From Vespula vulgaris (lineage: Eukaryota > Arthropoda > Insecta > Hymenoptera > Vespidae), in assembly GCF_905475345.1 (NCBI RefSeq), contig NC_066598.1, positions 744,001 through 808,000 on the forward strand: a stretch of DNA of 64,000 nt, given 5' to 3'. Shown one piece after another: positions 49,070-61,609 of this stretch. The position numbers and the translations under genes are program-made. The notes under the pieces were generated by a model. That model saw only the letters and a list, made by a program, of their open reading frames with translations. It searched no databases and was not told the origin of the DNA. Positions within the stretch are counted from its first letter, which is position 1. Each line of letters begins with the position of its first letter.

Positions 49070-51739
49070 TTGGTAGACGCTAGATTAGACCACGTGGCTA
49101 CACTAGCGATTAGCTAAAGATTTCCTAACGTTTCGTATCTCAGCGAAGCTGATCTTTAGCGTTTAAGAAATGGGATCGTTAAAATCTACTGTAAGGAGCG
49201 AGTCGAGCGAGTTCTCGAACGATTCTTAAGTTTAAGATATTATTATAGCTTTTTAATAATATTCTCCGATCGGATGAAAAAAGAAAAATAACGATAATAA
49301 TTTGGGAAGACGCCTTCGCCTTCCCGTCGATCGATTTGGAACGTTGCACGTCCAGTTACGAGTCGAACGCACACGGGCTCACGCACGCTCACACTGGCCG
49401 GTTGTACGAATACCAAGGACGAACGTTAGCCGCAGCACTGCCCCACATTTTAACTGGCCAGTGCACATCCGATCCTCTCTCGCAACGTTTAACTCTCGCC
49501 GGTTCGAAGGAATACCGTGCGTGTTTGGTGTCGCGCGAGCAACCTGCACGTTAGCTGCGTTCCCGCGTAACTGCATGTATCCCCGCTTTCCGCTCCCTTT
49601 CCTTCCGTTCTTCACGAGGATCGATCGATCCTTCGGCCTGTTTCCTTTGATTGAAAAAAAAAAGAAAGGAAAAGAAAAAAAGAAAGAAAGAAAAAGGGGG
49701 CCTCGAGTCCGTCGATGAAACCGTCTATCAAACCGTCGATACCCGATGTTATCAGGAAGAAAGACAAAGAGGGCAGAGTATCGGCATCGGAATGTAAAAA
49801 TTGACGAGGAGAATGCGAGGCTAACGAGGAAGCTGATGGAGTAAAAGGAGGCAGAATGAGGAGGGCAAAGGGGAGGAGGGACGGGTACGCGGTGCACCGA
49901 GCGGTTGGCGACTCCTGAAAGTCGAGCAGATAGATAGGAGACGGAGGAGAGTCGTCGGGAGAGTTCAAAGACCCCGGACTTCTCCTCGCGCCACTGCCTC
50001 GGCTATAATACGTTTAGGAGCGATAAACTGGCACACGGATAACGCGTCTCGTTATATCGACGGTCAATAAATGTCTTCTCGCGACGCTCCTGCGAGTAGC
50101 TACTCGCCTATTCCAGCTAGCGATTAAAAGCAACGTCCTACGCTACTTTTTATCTTTCCTTCGATAATACCGTTATTTTTAGATGCACTTAGATTCCCTT
50201 TTCGAAAGTATTTCCCAGATACTCGAGGATCCTCGAGGATGCGAGGGCTCGATTAGACCAGACCGGCTAGGATCGTCTCACGAAAGTAGTTAAAGAAAGG
50301 TTGAAATTTAGGAGGCAAATCCGTCGTTTCCCTCTCGAGGGTAATCGAACCGAAGGGAAGGAGAATAGAGATCGGGGGTGGATAGGTACTCGTCCGGCGT
50401 CGTTCGGCGCGTCGCTCGGCGCGTCACCGTGCGTCACGACGCGGATCGTAGTGCGGCTATCGACCCCGAGTTCAGCGACCTTTCTTCTCTCTTCGCCGCC
50501 GTCCTCGAGCCCTCGACGGGTGTGTGCGCGCGCGCGCGCGTCAGCGCGAGCGAACGCGCACGCTCGCCTCTACTAGAGCACACACGAGGCAACACCTGAA
50601 CCCACCATCCCTCGGTACCATCGCCCTCTCCCTCTATCTTTCACGCATCCGGACCTCCCTCCAGCTTCCGTCCTCCTCCTCCGTCGCCTCTGGCTCGCTC
50701 ATCCGTTCGCTCGTCCGCTCGACGCCACCCCGGTAGCCTCAGCAGCTCTCAACTCCTCTCCTACGACTCGATTTCACCCCGTACAAAAGAATTTCCAACG
50801 ATTCCTTTCGCCGGCTAGAAGAATAACGATCGAGAATGATCCCTGTCGCCGGAATAATATGTATTGTCGATGAGAACGATATAGTAGAGGAGTTGGAGAA
50901 AAAAGGAAAAAAGAAAAAAGGAAAAAAGTAAATCAAAGTCCTATCGATAGGAATCGAGGTCGGCACGCTTATTTACGCGTATCCACGTTCTTTCGCGATT
51001 ACGTTCCGCTTTAAAGAGGGAAACTCGAAACTGGCTACGTTTCATCGAAGCGCTCCTACGTCCGTTCCGAGAGCTCCTCCATTCTAACTATTATAAATTG
51101 TGCAATGCGCCGCCGCAAGCGTGCCTCATTACCATCGAATCGCCAACGTAGAGAGACAGAGAGCGAGAGAGCGAGCGAACGAACGAGAGAGCGAGAGAGC
51201 GAGAGAGAGAGAGGGATTCTAATTTAACGGCGTTCTTAACCACGATGGTTAATTACAAGTTTCTACGTTACTTAAGGGCGTTGCCGTTCGCGTTCCTTCT
51301 ACCGGATAATTAAGCTTCCAAATCCAAGTATGCAAGTCGATCGAAAATCTACGACGATGATGCGAGTAACTAGTTCATACCGTTTAAAGGTATAAAAAAC
51401 ATTGCAAACACACGTTGCAGCAATCTCTCTTTTTCTCCTTTTTTCTTATCTTTTTACAACTTACGCTCTTACGCTCCTTCGAGTTTTATTCTTTCATTAC
51501 ATTTCGCAACTTGACATTTATTATATCTTATTTCCCTATTTGCAAGATTTCAACAATCGCGAGAGCACTGGCCTACTGGTCTAGCTAAGTTCTATCTATC
51601 TATTTATCTATTTATCCATCACCCATCTGAAAGCTTTCGAACGCGCTTCGTTCATCGTACGTAAGTACTCGGTACAACCGTTTAACATGTAAATATATGT
51701 AAATACGAAGACGCGCCTGTATTTTAAAGGAGAGCGATG

Positions 51740-51743
51740 CCGT

Positions 51744-51775
<32 letters not shown>

Positions 51776-51801
51776 TCATCATCGTCGTCGTCGTCGTCGT
51801 C
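51740..51801. repeat. (GTC)n trinucleotide repeat
   Basis: About twenty GTC units with single GCC and ATC variants. Confidence 0.93.
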
Positions 51802-53252
51802 GTTTCTCTAAAACGCTAATGCACTCGTGGCGCGCTTACCGTTACGTCATTTTTCGTTATATCGTTGCTAGGGTAAAAAGAATAAAGTGGTATTAAAAAT
51901 AATTCGATTAGATCAGTTAATAGAGGTCAGTTAATAGATTTTAATTTAAGAAAGAGATCTGTGGACACAAATGCAACTGTTTGTCCGTAACGAGTAAATA
52001 CGAAGAAGAATGATTAAACGTTTATGAACGTATTCTCGAGAAAATTTGGATACAGGACTAGAAAGATGGATAGAAAGGAAGAACGTCAGAGAGAGAGAGA
52101 GAGAGAGAGAGTCAAGTTATTAGCAGTTCGCAACGAAAAAGCGTTCAGCAAGTCGGCTCGCGTGAAAACGAATTCGCAGCCGGCGAGAAACGTTCGTTTC
52201 TTAATAATAAGCTGCCACGAGCATGCAACATTACCGGCAAATACGGTAATTTAACGAAAGCAGTCTTACCGGATGACCACGACAATGCGGTTAGCCGAGT
52301 AAAAAGTCGGCCAGTCGAGGCGATCAAAACGATTCGAGCCGGCGAAACCTTTGCCGATCTTTCAAAGGCAAGTTCCTTTTTCGAACGATAACGTTCGACC
52401 ATGCTATATGTTAAATTAACTCGAATAAAAAAAAAAAGGAAGAAAAATACCAAAGCGAATTTCAAATAATATCGCTTTTAATCGCTAGAGTAGACAGATA
52501 TTTTCCTAGATTCAGATATCTTTAATATTAAATGCGAAAGGAAGATCGAAGAGGTCTTGCTTATAAGAGATGCAACTTTGATTCAACGTGGATCCAACTC
52601 TGCTTTGCTCGAGTCTATGTAAACGCGAAGGAAGGAACGAAAATAGAGAGAGAGACAGAGAGACACAGGAGAGAGAAGCAGGGATGGATGTAGAAGGAAA
52701 GAACGTAGAAGGGACGTAGAAAGGGGTGGAGATGCAAGGTAACGCGTAACGAGAGCGTACGTTCGCGTCGAGGTATAGAACCGGCGCGCGTCCCGACGCT
52801 ATCCGGTCGATACAGACGGCCAGCCTAGGAAGTGAGCCCGGGCATCAACCTCTGCCTCTACCCACCACCCTTCACCCTCTCCGCGTGCGCGAAAACCCCT
52901 TCGATCTCTCGAATTCGCTCAACGGCCGACGTTGCAAAGGTGCAACGACCTCGCTTCGTCAAAATTTCGGATATAAACTTTATAGGTTTCGTCGCAGGAC
53001 ATACGTATACGTTTTCCATATTTCAGTTTCTTGTTCGCAAGTATCATTGATAATCGGTAAAAGAACGTAATTACATACGGTAAGAAAATAATCAGCATAA
53101 TTACGAGAGAGAGAGGGAGAGAGAGAGAGAGAAAGAGAAACGCTCCAAGAGCCATCGTTATCTTAGGTTAAGCGGGAGTGGTTGGCCACCCCTGGCCTGG
53201 ATACCGTCTCGTGTTGTTCACCTCCGTGTGAAAGTACTCTTCGCGACTCGCG

Positions 53253-53352
53253 CGCGCGCACAACGCACGCACTCACGCACGCACGCACTCGCGCGCGCAC
53301 GTACGCACGCACGCGTTCACGCATTCACGCACGCACGCACGCACGCACGTTC
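53253..53352. repeat. (GCAC)n with GCGC runs
   Basis: GCAC/ACGC units and short alternating CG runs over about 100 bases. Alternating purine-pyrimidine sequence of the kind able to adopt Z-DNA. A similar CG alternation occurs at 50522-50542 and 20841-20856. Confidence 0.88.
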
Positions 53353-53777
53353 TCGAGCGCGCACGGAGCAACGGCCTGCAGGCAACTCGTTTCGCGACAC
53401 GCATTTATGACGTACGTTGGGCAACGCAAACCTCAACGAGAGTGTGACAAAATTTCGATAAAATTTCAAGTCTATCATCGATCGCCAACGATCGACAAAA
53501 TTCTGCGAGATATCCTTTGCAAGAATTTATTATTTTCTGACTCGCGAGACGAAGGGTACCGCGTTGATAAAAGGAATAAATCGACTTGTAGAAGAAGATA
53601 TCTCTTTTCTCTTTTTCTAGTACGTGTTTTATCGAGGTTTCGACGTAACCGAAAGAGCTCGATAGGAGCGTACCGATATACCGTTAGGAGGCAAGAACGG
53701 CGCGATGATCGTTAGTGTGGCAGTGTGTTAGCCGGGCAGGATTCACGTAGGAAGGTAGAAGGAGGGAGGGAGGGAGG

Positions 53778-53816
<39 letters not shown>

Positions 53817-55760
53817 TGTGCGTGCGTGTGCGCGCGTAGGTGTACAACACCTCGACGAGGACGACGAAGGAGAAGAGAAAGATCTAAGGTAGCATCCTCG
53901 TAGATCGCCCGTGTCGCCTGTGGATTCTCTTTTCTCCGTGTCACGGAGATGCAACGGCCCTGCTTGGCTACTCGTGGGTAGTAGAAACCTGTCCCTACAA
54001 ATCTTTATAAATGCTACCAACGCCCTCCACCTCTCTACTCTTTCTACCTTCGGTCCAGCATCGGAAGCAGTACTAGTAGTAGACCCGTTCGTCTCTTCTC
54101 TCCCCCTTCGAGCAATGCGACTCCTCTTACGATACCATTCCCCGACTAGTCACGTACCTTCGTCACGATATTACGCCGAGGTGAAAGGACAGTCGAGTTC
54201 CGGCTACGTTCGATCATCCACGAGCTTCCTGCGTGGAATATCCCGAGCACGCCACGTGCTTAGAACCCTTTCCTTTCTAGTAAAAGATTCCTTACTCGTT
54301 TGGATGCGTGTTAGTTGCTATTTGCGTTCATCGTCGCCTTTCTCGTTCTCTATACTGGTATCATCGAAGATGCAACGTCTTAATGTACTTTCAATAAGTG
54401 CTTTACGCAACACCGCGGCCATTTTCAAAGAATGAAAATTAACGACGGAAGATAGATGGATGGATGGATGGATAGATGAATAGATAGGCGGATAGAGAGA
54501 GAGGGTGGGGAGAGGGAGGGACAGAGATTGTTTTGTTTACACGGTCGAGCCTCTAGCTCGTCGTTAACGTCGACATCGTAACTGGCAATGTCAGGAATGG
54601 CTCGCATAAGCTCGAATGCCACCGGCACCGTCCACCGTCGGTGCATGGACGACGTTAAAAGACAATTAATCTGAATAACTCGGACTAGTGCCGAGCTCTC
54701 GCGTCCCACATTTCGCGGTAGGCGCGACGCAAAGTCGCTACTAAAAACTACTAGCTCGTCCGCACTTCCCTCCTATTCGCGGGGAATTTTCTACTGACAG
54801 GAGGAATCAATGAAGATGGATTCTCCGCGGAAGTACGCGGAATCCTTTTCGGAGTATCGGTCGCCGAGAGGACATCGCGTAGATCATCGATCGAAATAAA
54901 CTCGAGGTCGAATTAGAACGGGTATCTTCTCCGTCCAAATTTTATACCTTTTTACTTGATTATACAGAAATACGAAATGCATTTTCTATGACCGATCGTT
55001 AAGTGCAATCGATTCGACCTTGTAAATCGTGAATGACGAGTCACAGAGAACCGGCTGTTCCATTAATCGACAAAATTTATTTCACTCGATTCTACTGTCC
55101 TGCCAATTAGTTTGTGCGATCGAGTTCGTGAGAGAGAAATATATACATATATACGTATAAGAAACGACGGGGCATTCGATCCGAGACTTTTATGTCTACT
55201 ATTCCAGCGAGAATTTTTCGGAGTTTAAAGTTTAAGATTAGGAAACATAAAAGATATAGGACCATAAAAGTTTTTTCGTCGGACAAAAAGCAACGACTAT
55301 AATATAGTAGAAAGAAAAGAGAAGGCAAGACGAGGGAAAGAGCTTGTCTGGGTCGCGTCTCGCGAAACACCTTCGTTTTCGATTCACGATAAACTCGAGA
55401 TTTGAAGGACTCGAAGCAGGTAACATAAAAAAAGCGTAAGTCAGATAAGGAAAGCGAATAAGAATATACGAATATGGGAAACGACGAGTCCGCACGGCTT
55501 GTTCGCGCTCGTGGATTCGAGCCAAAAGTTCCGTCCCGTTCCTGCTTTAGCCAGAGCGAATCGGTGGTCTTCGAGAACGATCAGTCCACCTAGAGGTTCG
55601 TGCTAAGCGAGTTCGATCTTTATCTACTTGCAATTTTCTTCAAATCTCCGATTTTTAAAGGCGCGAACGCAAGCAATTGTTACGATAAGATTTGATCGCA
55701 GGTATAGGTTAAGACCATTCGTCCGAAACTTGAACTTGGGTTAAGCAAGGAAGAAGCTGG

Positions 55761-55801
<41 letters not shown>

Positions 55802-57174
55802 AAGCATATTCTTGCACCCGATGCACCCACACGCGCTCGCACGCACCTCGCATATCGATATCCTCCTGTCCTTTGCTCTCAAGCGACGAAGATCGAAGGT
55901 ACGAAGACGAACAAAGAGGAGGATCGCACGGTTGCGCGTCCGTGAAGAACGCCAAGGACTTTGGTGCAATTAATTCTTCGTCACTGGCTCGTTGGAACGG
56001 CCGCTCCCGCGCCCACGGCGTGGCGGCACCCGCGCAAACCATCAACGACAGCTGAACGTTCAACGACGTCTAAGCGATACGTTAGAATGATCTGAGAGAG
56101 TGTGAGAGAGAGAGAGAGAGAGAGGTACGGGTGACTTTGCGTAAACTTGGCAGCGTTCTGGACCAATGCTCAAACGTTTTTCGAAAAAGAGATAAAAACC
56201 CGTCGTTACGTAATCATTTATCAAAGTTAATCAAAGTTCAATGATGATTAAAAAACAAGAAAGGAAAAGAAAATTAAAGAAAAAAAGAAAGAGACACGAG
56301 AGAAACGTCGAACCACGGAGGGAGCACGTTTCTCGTATCGTAGTACGAGTAGGTCGTGCCGGTAACCGCGATCAGGATCATCGACATCGGGAGACGGCGA
56401 AAGTGGCTTTAAAAGTAAAAAGGGAGTTGCATCTGGTTTTTCTTCGTCGCGTTCGAACGCACACGACTTTCCCACGCTGCTGCTGGTATCATCCGTTAGG
56501 ATGCACGCTGCTCTCTTCGTAGCTCGAATAGAATTTTTATCCGGAAATAGGTCGAAGGAATAAACGAAACGATCGTGTAAAAATAAAAGTTGTTTCTCGT
56601 CGTTCGATATTCTAAAGACCATATATCGATTAATTATCGAGAAGTCGTGAAAATGTCGATAAACGTTCGAATCGGTAAAAAATAAAAGGCAAGAAAAAGG
56701 CGTGAAGCCCGTTTTCGTTCGCAGCAGCCATTGTCCTGGTTTTACAGCCGAACGCGAAACTTTGTCGCTCGTTCAAATATTTTTAGCCTGCCGATCCTCC
56801 TCCTCGGTCCTAATCGACCTTTTCACTCTCTCCTCTCCCACGAAAACAAGCTGCCATTCTCTCCACCTTCGAGAAAAAAAGTTGACTATCCTATGCACGC
56901 TTTTTCGTTCCACGAGGGTGCTGCTTAGTCGTCTAATCTCGATCTTTTCCAATAAAATTTTAACTCGCCGAAGGAAGGAGACTCAAGACGAAGCTCAAGA
57001 ATTCAAAGGCGCTGCTGCAACAAGCAACACGAATCCGTTCGTCCGCGCGTACTTTTTGCGAGAGCGTGCAAATATTGGACGGACGTGGAATTTCGAGTAT
57101 ATTTTAAGAGATTCATCTGGCGAGTCGAAACGTTCCAAGAAGCAATTTCGATCTTTACGATGCTTATTCTCGAG

Positions 57175-57184
57175 CGGCGGCGGC

Positions 57185-57220
<36 letters not shown>

Positions 57221-57230
57221 AGCGGCGGCG
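57175..57230. repeat. (GGC)n trinucleotide repeat
   Basis: About eighteen GGC units with two GGT changes and one AGC. Reads poly-Gly on plus within a long open frame, poly-Pro or poly-Arg on minus. Confidence 0.95.
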
Positions 57231-57602
57231 AACAGCAACGGCCGAAAAACAAGCCGCGACTTTCCTACCGGTCCTCCTTCGCCTTTCCCTCTCTACCTCC
57301 TTCATCTCTCACTGTCCGCTGTGCTGTAGCTGTTTTGAAAAAAAGATGCAATACCAAGAGAGCGGGAGCGAGAAAGAGATAGAGATAGAGATAGAGATAA
57401 AGAGGAATCGCTAGTTGGTTTTTCTCGTTCAAGGCCATCCCAAATCGATATACATCCATTCACCCTTTCTCTCTTTCTCGTCGCTTCGCCTCGAATGTCA
57501 ATGGCAAGAGCGTCGAGCGTGTTTGTCCGAGGCTGCGTTTCGGCAACCTTGATAGGCGCTAAAATTCTCACTTTCGGTCTCGGTTTCGGGCACCTGCTTT
57601 TG

Positions 57603-57633
57603 CGTCTCGGCCGCGTCTCGGCCGCGTCTCGGC
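57603..57633. repeat. Short CpG-rich tandem repeat
   Basis: Three copies of CGTCTCGG spaced by CCG, i.e. an 11-base unit repeated, in otherwise ordinary DNA. Confidence 0.8.
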
Positions 57634-59903
57634 AGAGTCCAGTCGCAAACGTTACTATCGATTCCGACCAACGGATTCTCGAGTTAGCGAAACGAGCCAC
57701 CTTCTCCTCCACCTCCTACGTCCTCCGTCGCGCGGAAAATCTTTCGACTATGCCAACTTCAACGATTCATTATAACAGAACAAAGAGGTATAGAAAGAGT
57801 CGTTGACACGAGTGGATCGATCAATCGTGGATCGATTCAGGCGGATAGTAAGACGATCTAGACACGCGGATAGTAAGTTACATCGATAAACAGGATTTCT
57901 GGTCGCGTTGATAATCAGGCTATTCGATCGTTATTGTTAGTGACGTTAATCGACCGCAACAAGAAATGCGCATACCTCGGAGCAACCGACGCGGGTAGTA
58001 TACGTCGCGTCTCGATGTATCGATTCCCTGTCCGAGTTCACCGTCCGCGGAAAAAAGTCTTCCGCGTGTAGAGAACTTGAGTGGACGTACGTGAGACGTT
58101 ACTGCTAACGATAAGAGGTAAAAGATTGAAAGAAAACCAAGTTTGGTTCACCTTAGCCGATCGCTGAGGTTCCTCTCCATCGGTGAAAAAAGAAGGAACG
58201 TATTCTCGAGAGACGTTACTCGCGAGGAAATCGCAGAGTCGACCGGATATACGCCGATAAAACCGAAAGTGGCGTGACGTAGCTCTTCTCTCTCTCTCCC
58301 TCTCTCTCCCTTTCCCTCGTTCGTCGAGCACCCATCCATCCATCCAGCGGCGTCACCATCTCCCTCCTCTCTCTCTTCTCTCTTCTCCTGTCTCACGGTG
58401 CCTTCCTTCGTTTTATGCTCCCGCCAAGGTTGCGTCCCGCGCGACCATGCCCAAAGCCACATCATGTATATGCAAAGCAAACGCAAGGTCGCTCGTTCGC
58501 TCGTTCGCGCGTGCCCTGCGCGTCTCTCTACGCTCTGAAACGAGCGATGACGTGGCCACGAGGCGGTCTTCATAAAAAATATTCGATATTTCGTCGGAAA
58601 TCTCACTCTTTCTCTCTCTCTCTCTCTCTTATTCGCTCGTTCGTTCGCTCGCTCGCTCGCTCGGCCGTAGCTAGTCCCGAGACAAAACTTGGACCTTGAG
58701 ATCTCGTCAATGTCGCTGCGAACGTAGCAACGCGCCCGTTTCTCTCTTTTATTCCGGAGAGAAAACGAGCGATGCGGTTTGTACGAAATAAATATCTCTT
58801 CTCTCTTCGTTATACTTATTACTCCGAGAGAATTAGAGAGTCGAGGAAGATTTGAAAAATTTGTCGTTCGTTACGAGAGAAGGAGGGCAGGTGCAGGACA
58901 AAGTACCGGATCGTGTAGCACCGAGTCCTTTTATCGTTCGGTTAGTAAGAACGAGCGAGCGAGCGAGAACGGCCGAGAGAGTGCAAGAGATGCTTGCACG
59001 TGTGCGTTCATTCGTCGGGAGCTATCTGGACGTACCTGGAGAGCTCTCTCAGTGGTCCGCATTCCAAAAGTCAAGGACTCTCTCTTGGCGAAGCGAAGCG
59101 AACCGAACCGAACCGAAAGAGGCTAAGATCGCAGGCGCCTCCTTTACTTCCCCTCCCCGCCCCACCCCCGCCCTCACGTGCGTCTTTGCTTCCAACTAAG
59201 TATAAGATCAAGATCCAAAAGTATGACGATTTAAGTTCGATCTATATAAACGCGCGAAATACGATACGTGTCCGATCTCACGATCGACCGTAACGTTACT
59301 ATTCGTCTATTCGTGGCACGCGCGCACTCCTTCTCTCACATCGTGGACCGACGTAGGCGAAGGTCAGACAACGAAACGAAAGTCCGAGACAAAACGGGAT
59401 ACGGCTACTCTTTCGGACAGCCGTATCGCTTCCGGCCATGACTCCGAAGGTCGACGTAAGAATCATCGAGAATCCGTTAGTTGGACGGACCATCGAGGAG
59501 AGAGCCTAGCGAGATCCGACTACTCTCGTTATTACCCGAGGGACGATACCGACACCTTGCCCGAAGGGATAAAGATCAAAAATGCTTTTAAAGCTAGCTT
59601 TAAGTAGAACGTGCCACTTCGGTAAGATTCGCAAGCATCGAGAAGTGATTCGTGAAGGAGCACGTGGATCATCGTCGTTTTGGTCGTTTTCATTCCGAAT
59701 CGATCGGATATGGCTCGATAAGGGAATCTCGCCTTGGCGGACACGGCCAGTGAGATAATAATAAAAAAAAGCTTCGCGGTGCGATGTTTAAGGACAGACG
59801 GTGTCGGATCGGAGAAGGACAATTTTAGCGCGCGTATCGATGTAACGAGGAGAGCCAACGAATGGCCGATCGGAAAGAATGAGAAAACTGATGTCTCTTC
59901 CGC

Positions 59904-59935
<32 letters not shown>

Positions 59936-61288
59936 GGAGAGAGGGAAAAGGAAAACGATCGGTCGCGTTCTCCTCGCGTAGAAAAATCAACCGTCGTCGG
60001 AGGACAACGCACCACCGGCTCTCCTCGAGGAGCCATTAAGAAGCAACAGGTTTTGCTTCTCTTCGAGACTCGAAGAATCGAGAGAGTCGAAGCGAGCGCG
60101 GTAATCGGCGATGGTAACGCGCTCTATATAACGCCGCCAAGCGCCACTCTTTTCATCTTCTCGAAAGGCCAGGAAGGCGAATAAAGGCGAGAATAAAGTC
60201 GAAAGGCATTCACCCTTGGTGAAAGTAGCTCTTCGATCGATGTCGTTCCTTTCGTGCCGCGCCAAGTACAAACGTGGTACTTACACGCGTATACGTGTCC
60301 ATACTCGCGTATTTTTTTTCACGCCGGGACCATTCTTCCCGAAAGGTTTTTGTTCTTATCTAGAAAAATTATTCGTCAAGGTAAACGCCGTACAAGGGAA
60401 TTCCTTCGAGATCATCCTTCGCGTTACGACATCGATACCATTTTCCCTCCGTTGAACGAACGTCGATCCTATTTTCGTTCGATCTCGCGTTTACTCAGCT
60501 TTACTCAACCGACGAAAGTCTTGTCCGATCGTCTAACAGTAATATCAGCGTGACTGTTAGATCGTGAAACGCGTCGCTTAGAGTCCAACAAGCTCTGGGT
60601 CAGTAACCTTACGTAGAATATTTTCGAGGTAACGTTCATTAAGGCGCGGCACTTTTCGTCGAATCGAAACGCGTTAGAGAGTCGATCGAAATGTCCCTGG
60701 TTTTCCCTAGGAGGAAGAAAACTTTGTTTTTCTTTCTATCTCGTTGTTAAACCCTACAAGACAGGAAGAAAAAGAATATTACACGAGATTGCGATCGCGC
60801 TCGTTTCTTCCATCGTAGACTCCTTAACAAGCACGTCCGAGATCTCGACGAGGACTTACGAAACTTTTGCGAAATTCCTATTTGTAAGATATAAATCGCG
60901 GAATATAATATACCGATCTACGTGTCGTTTCGGTTTCAAAGATATCCGTCGTTATATCTAGGCACATTTAAAAAATATACCTACTGTAGAAGCGATACGT
61001 ATGCATGTACGTACATACATAGGTATACACGATATCGCGTTCTCGCATAGAAACGCACGATCGAGAGAGCTAGAGAAAAAGAAAGAGAGAGAAAGAGCAG
61101 TGACGCGCGCATACGATCCCACTCGAGCGTACGCGCAAACTATGCGCTCTCGGAAAGTCATTGACCCGCGGGCCGTGTATAAAGCACTGGCGAGAGCGTG
61201 CGCGGTCTCACCCACACGCGCAACCGCTCCACTCGCGTCCGATTCGGCTCCCCACTTCTCCCGCCGACGAGTCTCGCCGTTCGGTGTG

Positions 61289-61328
61289 GTGCAGTGCATA
61301 GTACAGTGCATAGTGCAGTGCACTGCAG
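61289..61328. repeat. Tandem GTGCAGTGCATA-type repeat
   Basis: Near-copies of a roughly 10-12-base unit built on CAGTGCA, ending in the palindrome CAGTGCACTG and then CAGTTG. Embedded in a GC-rich block (61110-61350). Confidence 0.8.
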
Positions 61329-61563
61329 TTGACGCGCCATTGCACACTCGCCCGACTGCCAATTCTTTTTCCCCCTTCGACTTTTTCTCATTTCTAGAGT
61401 GTTGCATCTCGGAAAGATCTCGTTTACGATTTATCTCGGTTTTTTACACATTTGCAACGTTACGTACGAGAGAAACGTTACGTACGAGGAAATTAGAGGA
61501 GACGTAGAAAATGAAAATCCCAATGAAACTTGTATGGATGAAATTTCGAAGAGTAGTAGAGAC

Positions 61564-61609
<46 letters not shown>

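Noticed and set aside
55500..55530. tRNA B-box-like GGATTCGAGCC
   Set aside because: No A box at the right distance and no acceptor-stem pairing.
57495..57806. ATG-led 103-codon frame with a hydrophobic stretch resembling a signal-anchor
   Set aside because: Crosses the CGTCTCGG tandem repeat, equally open on the other strand, no family resemblance.
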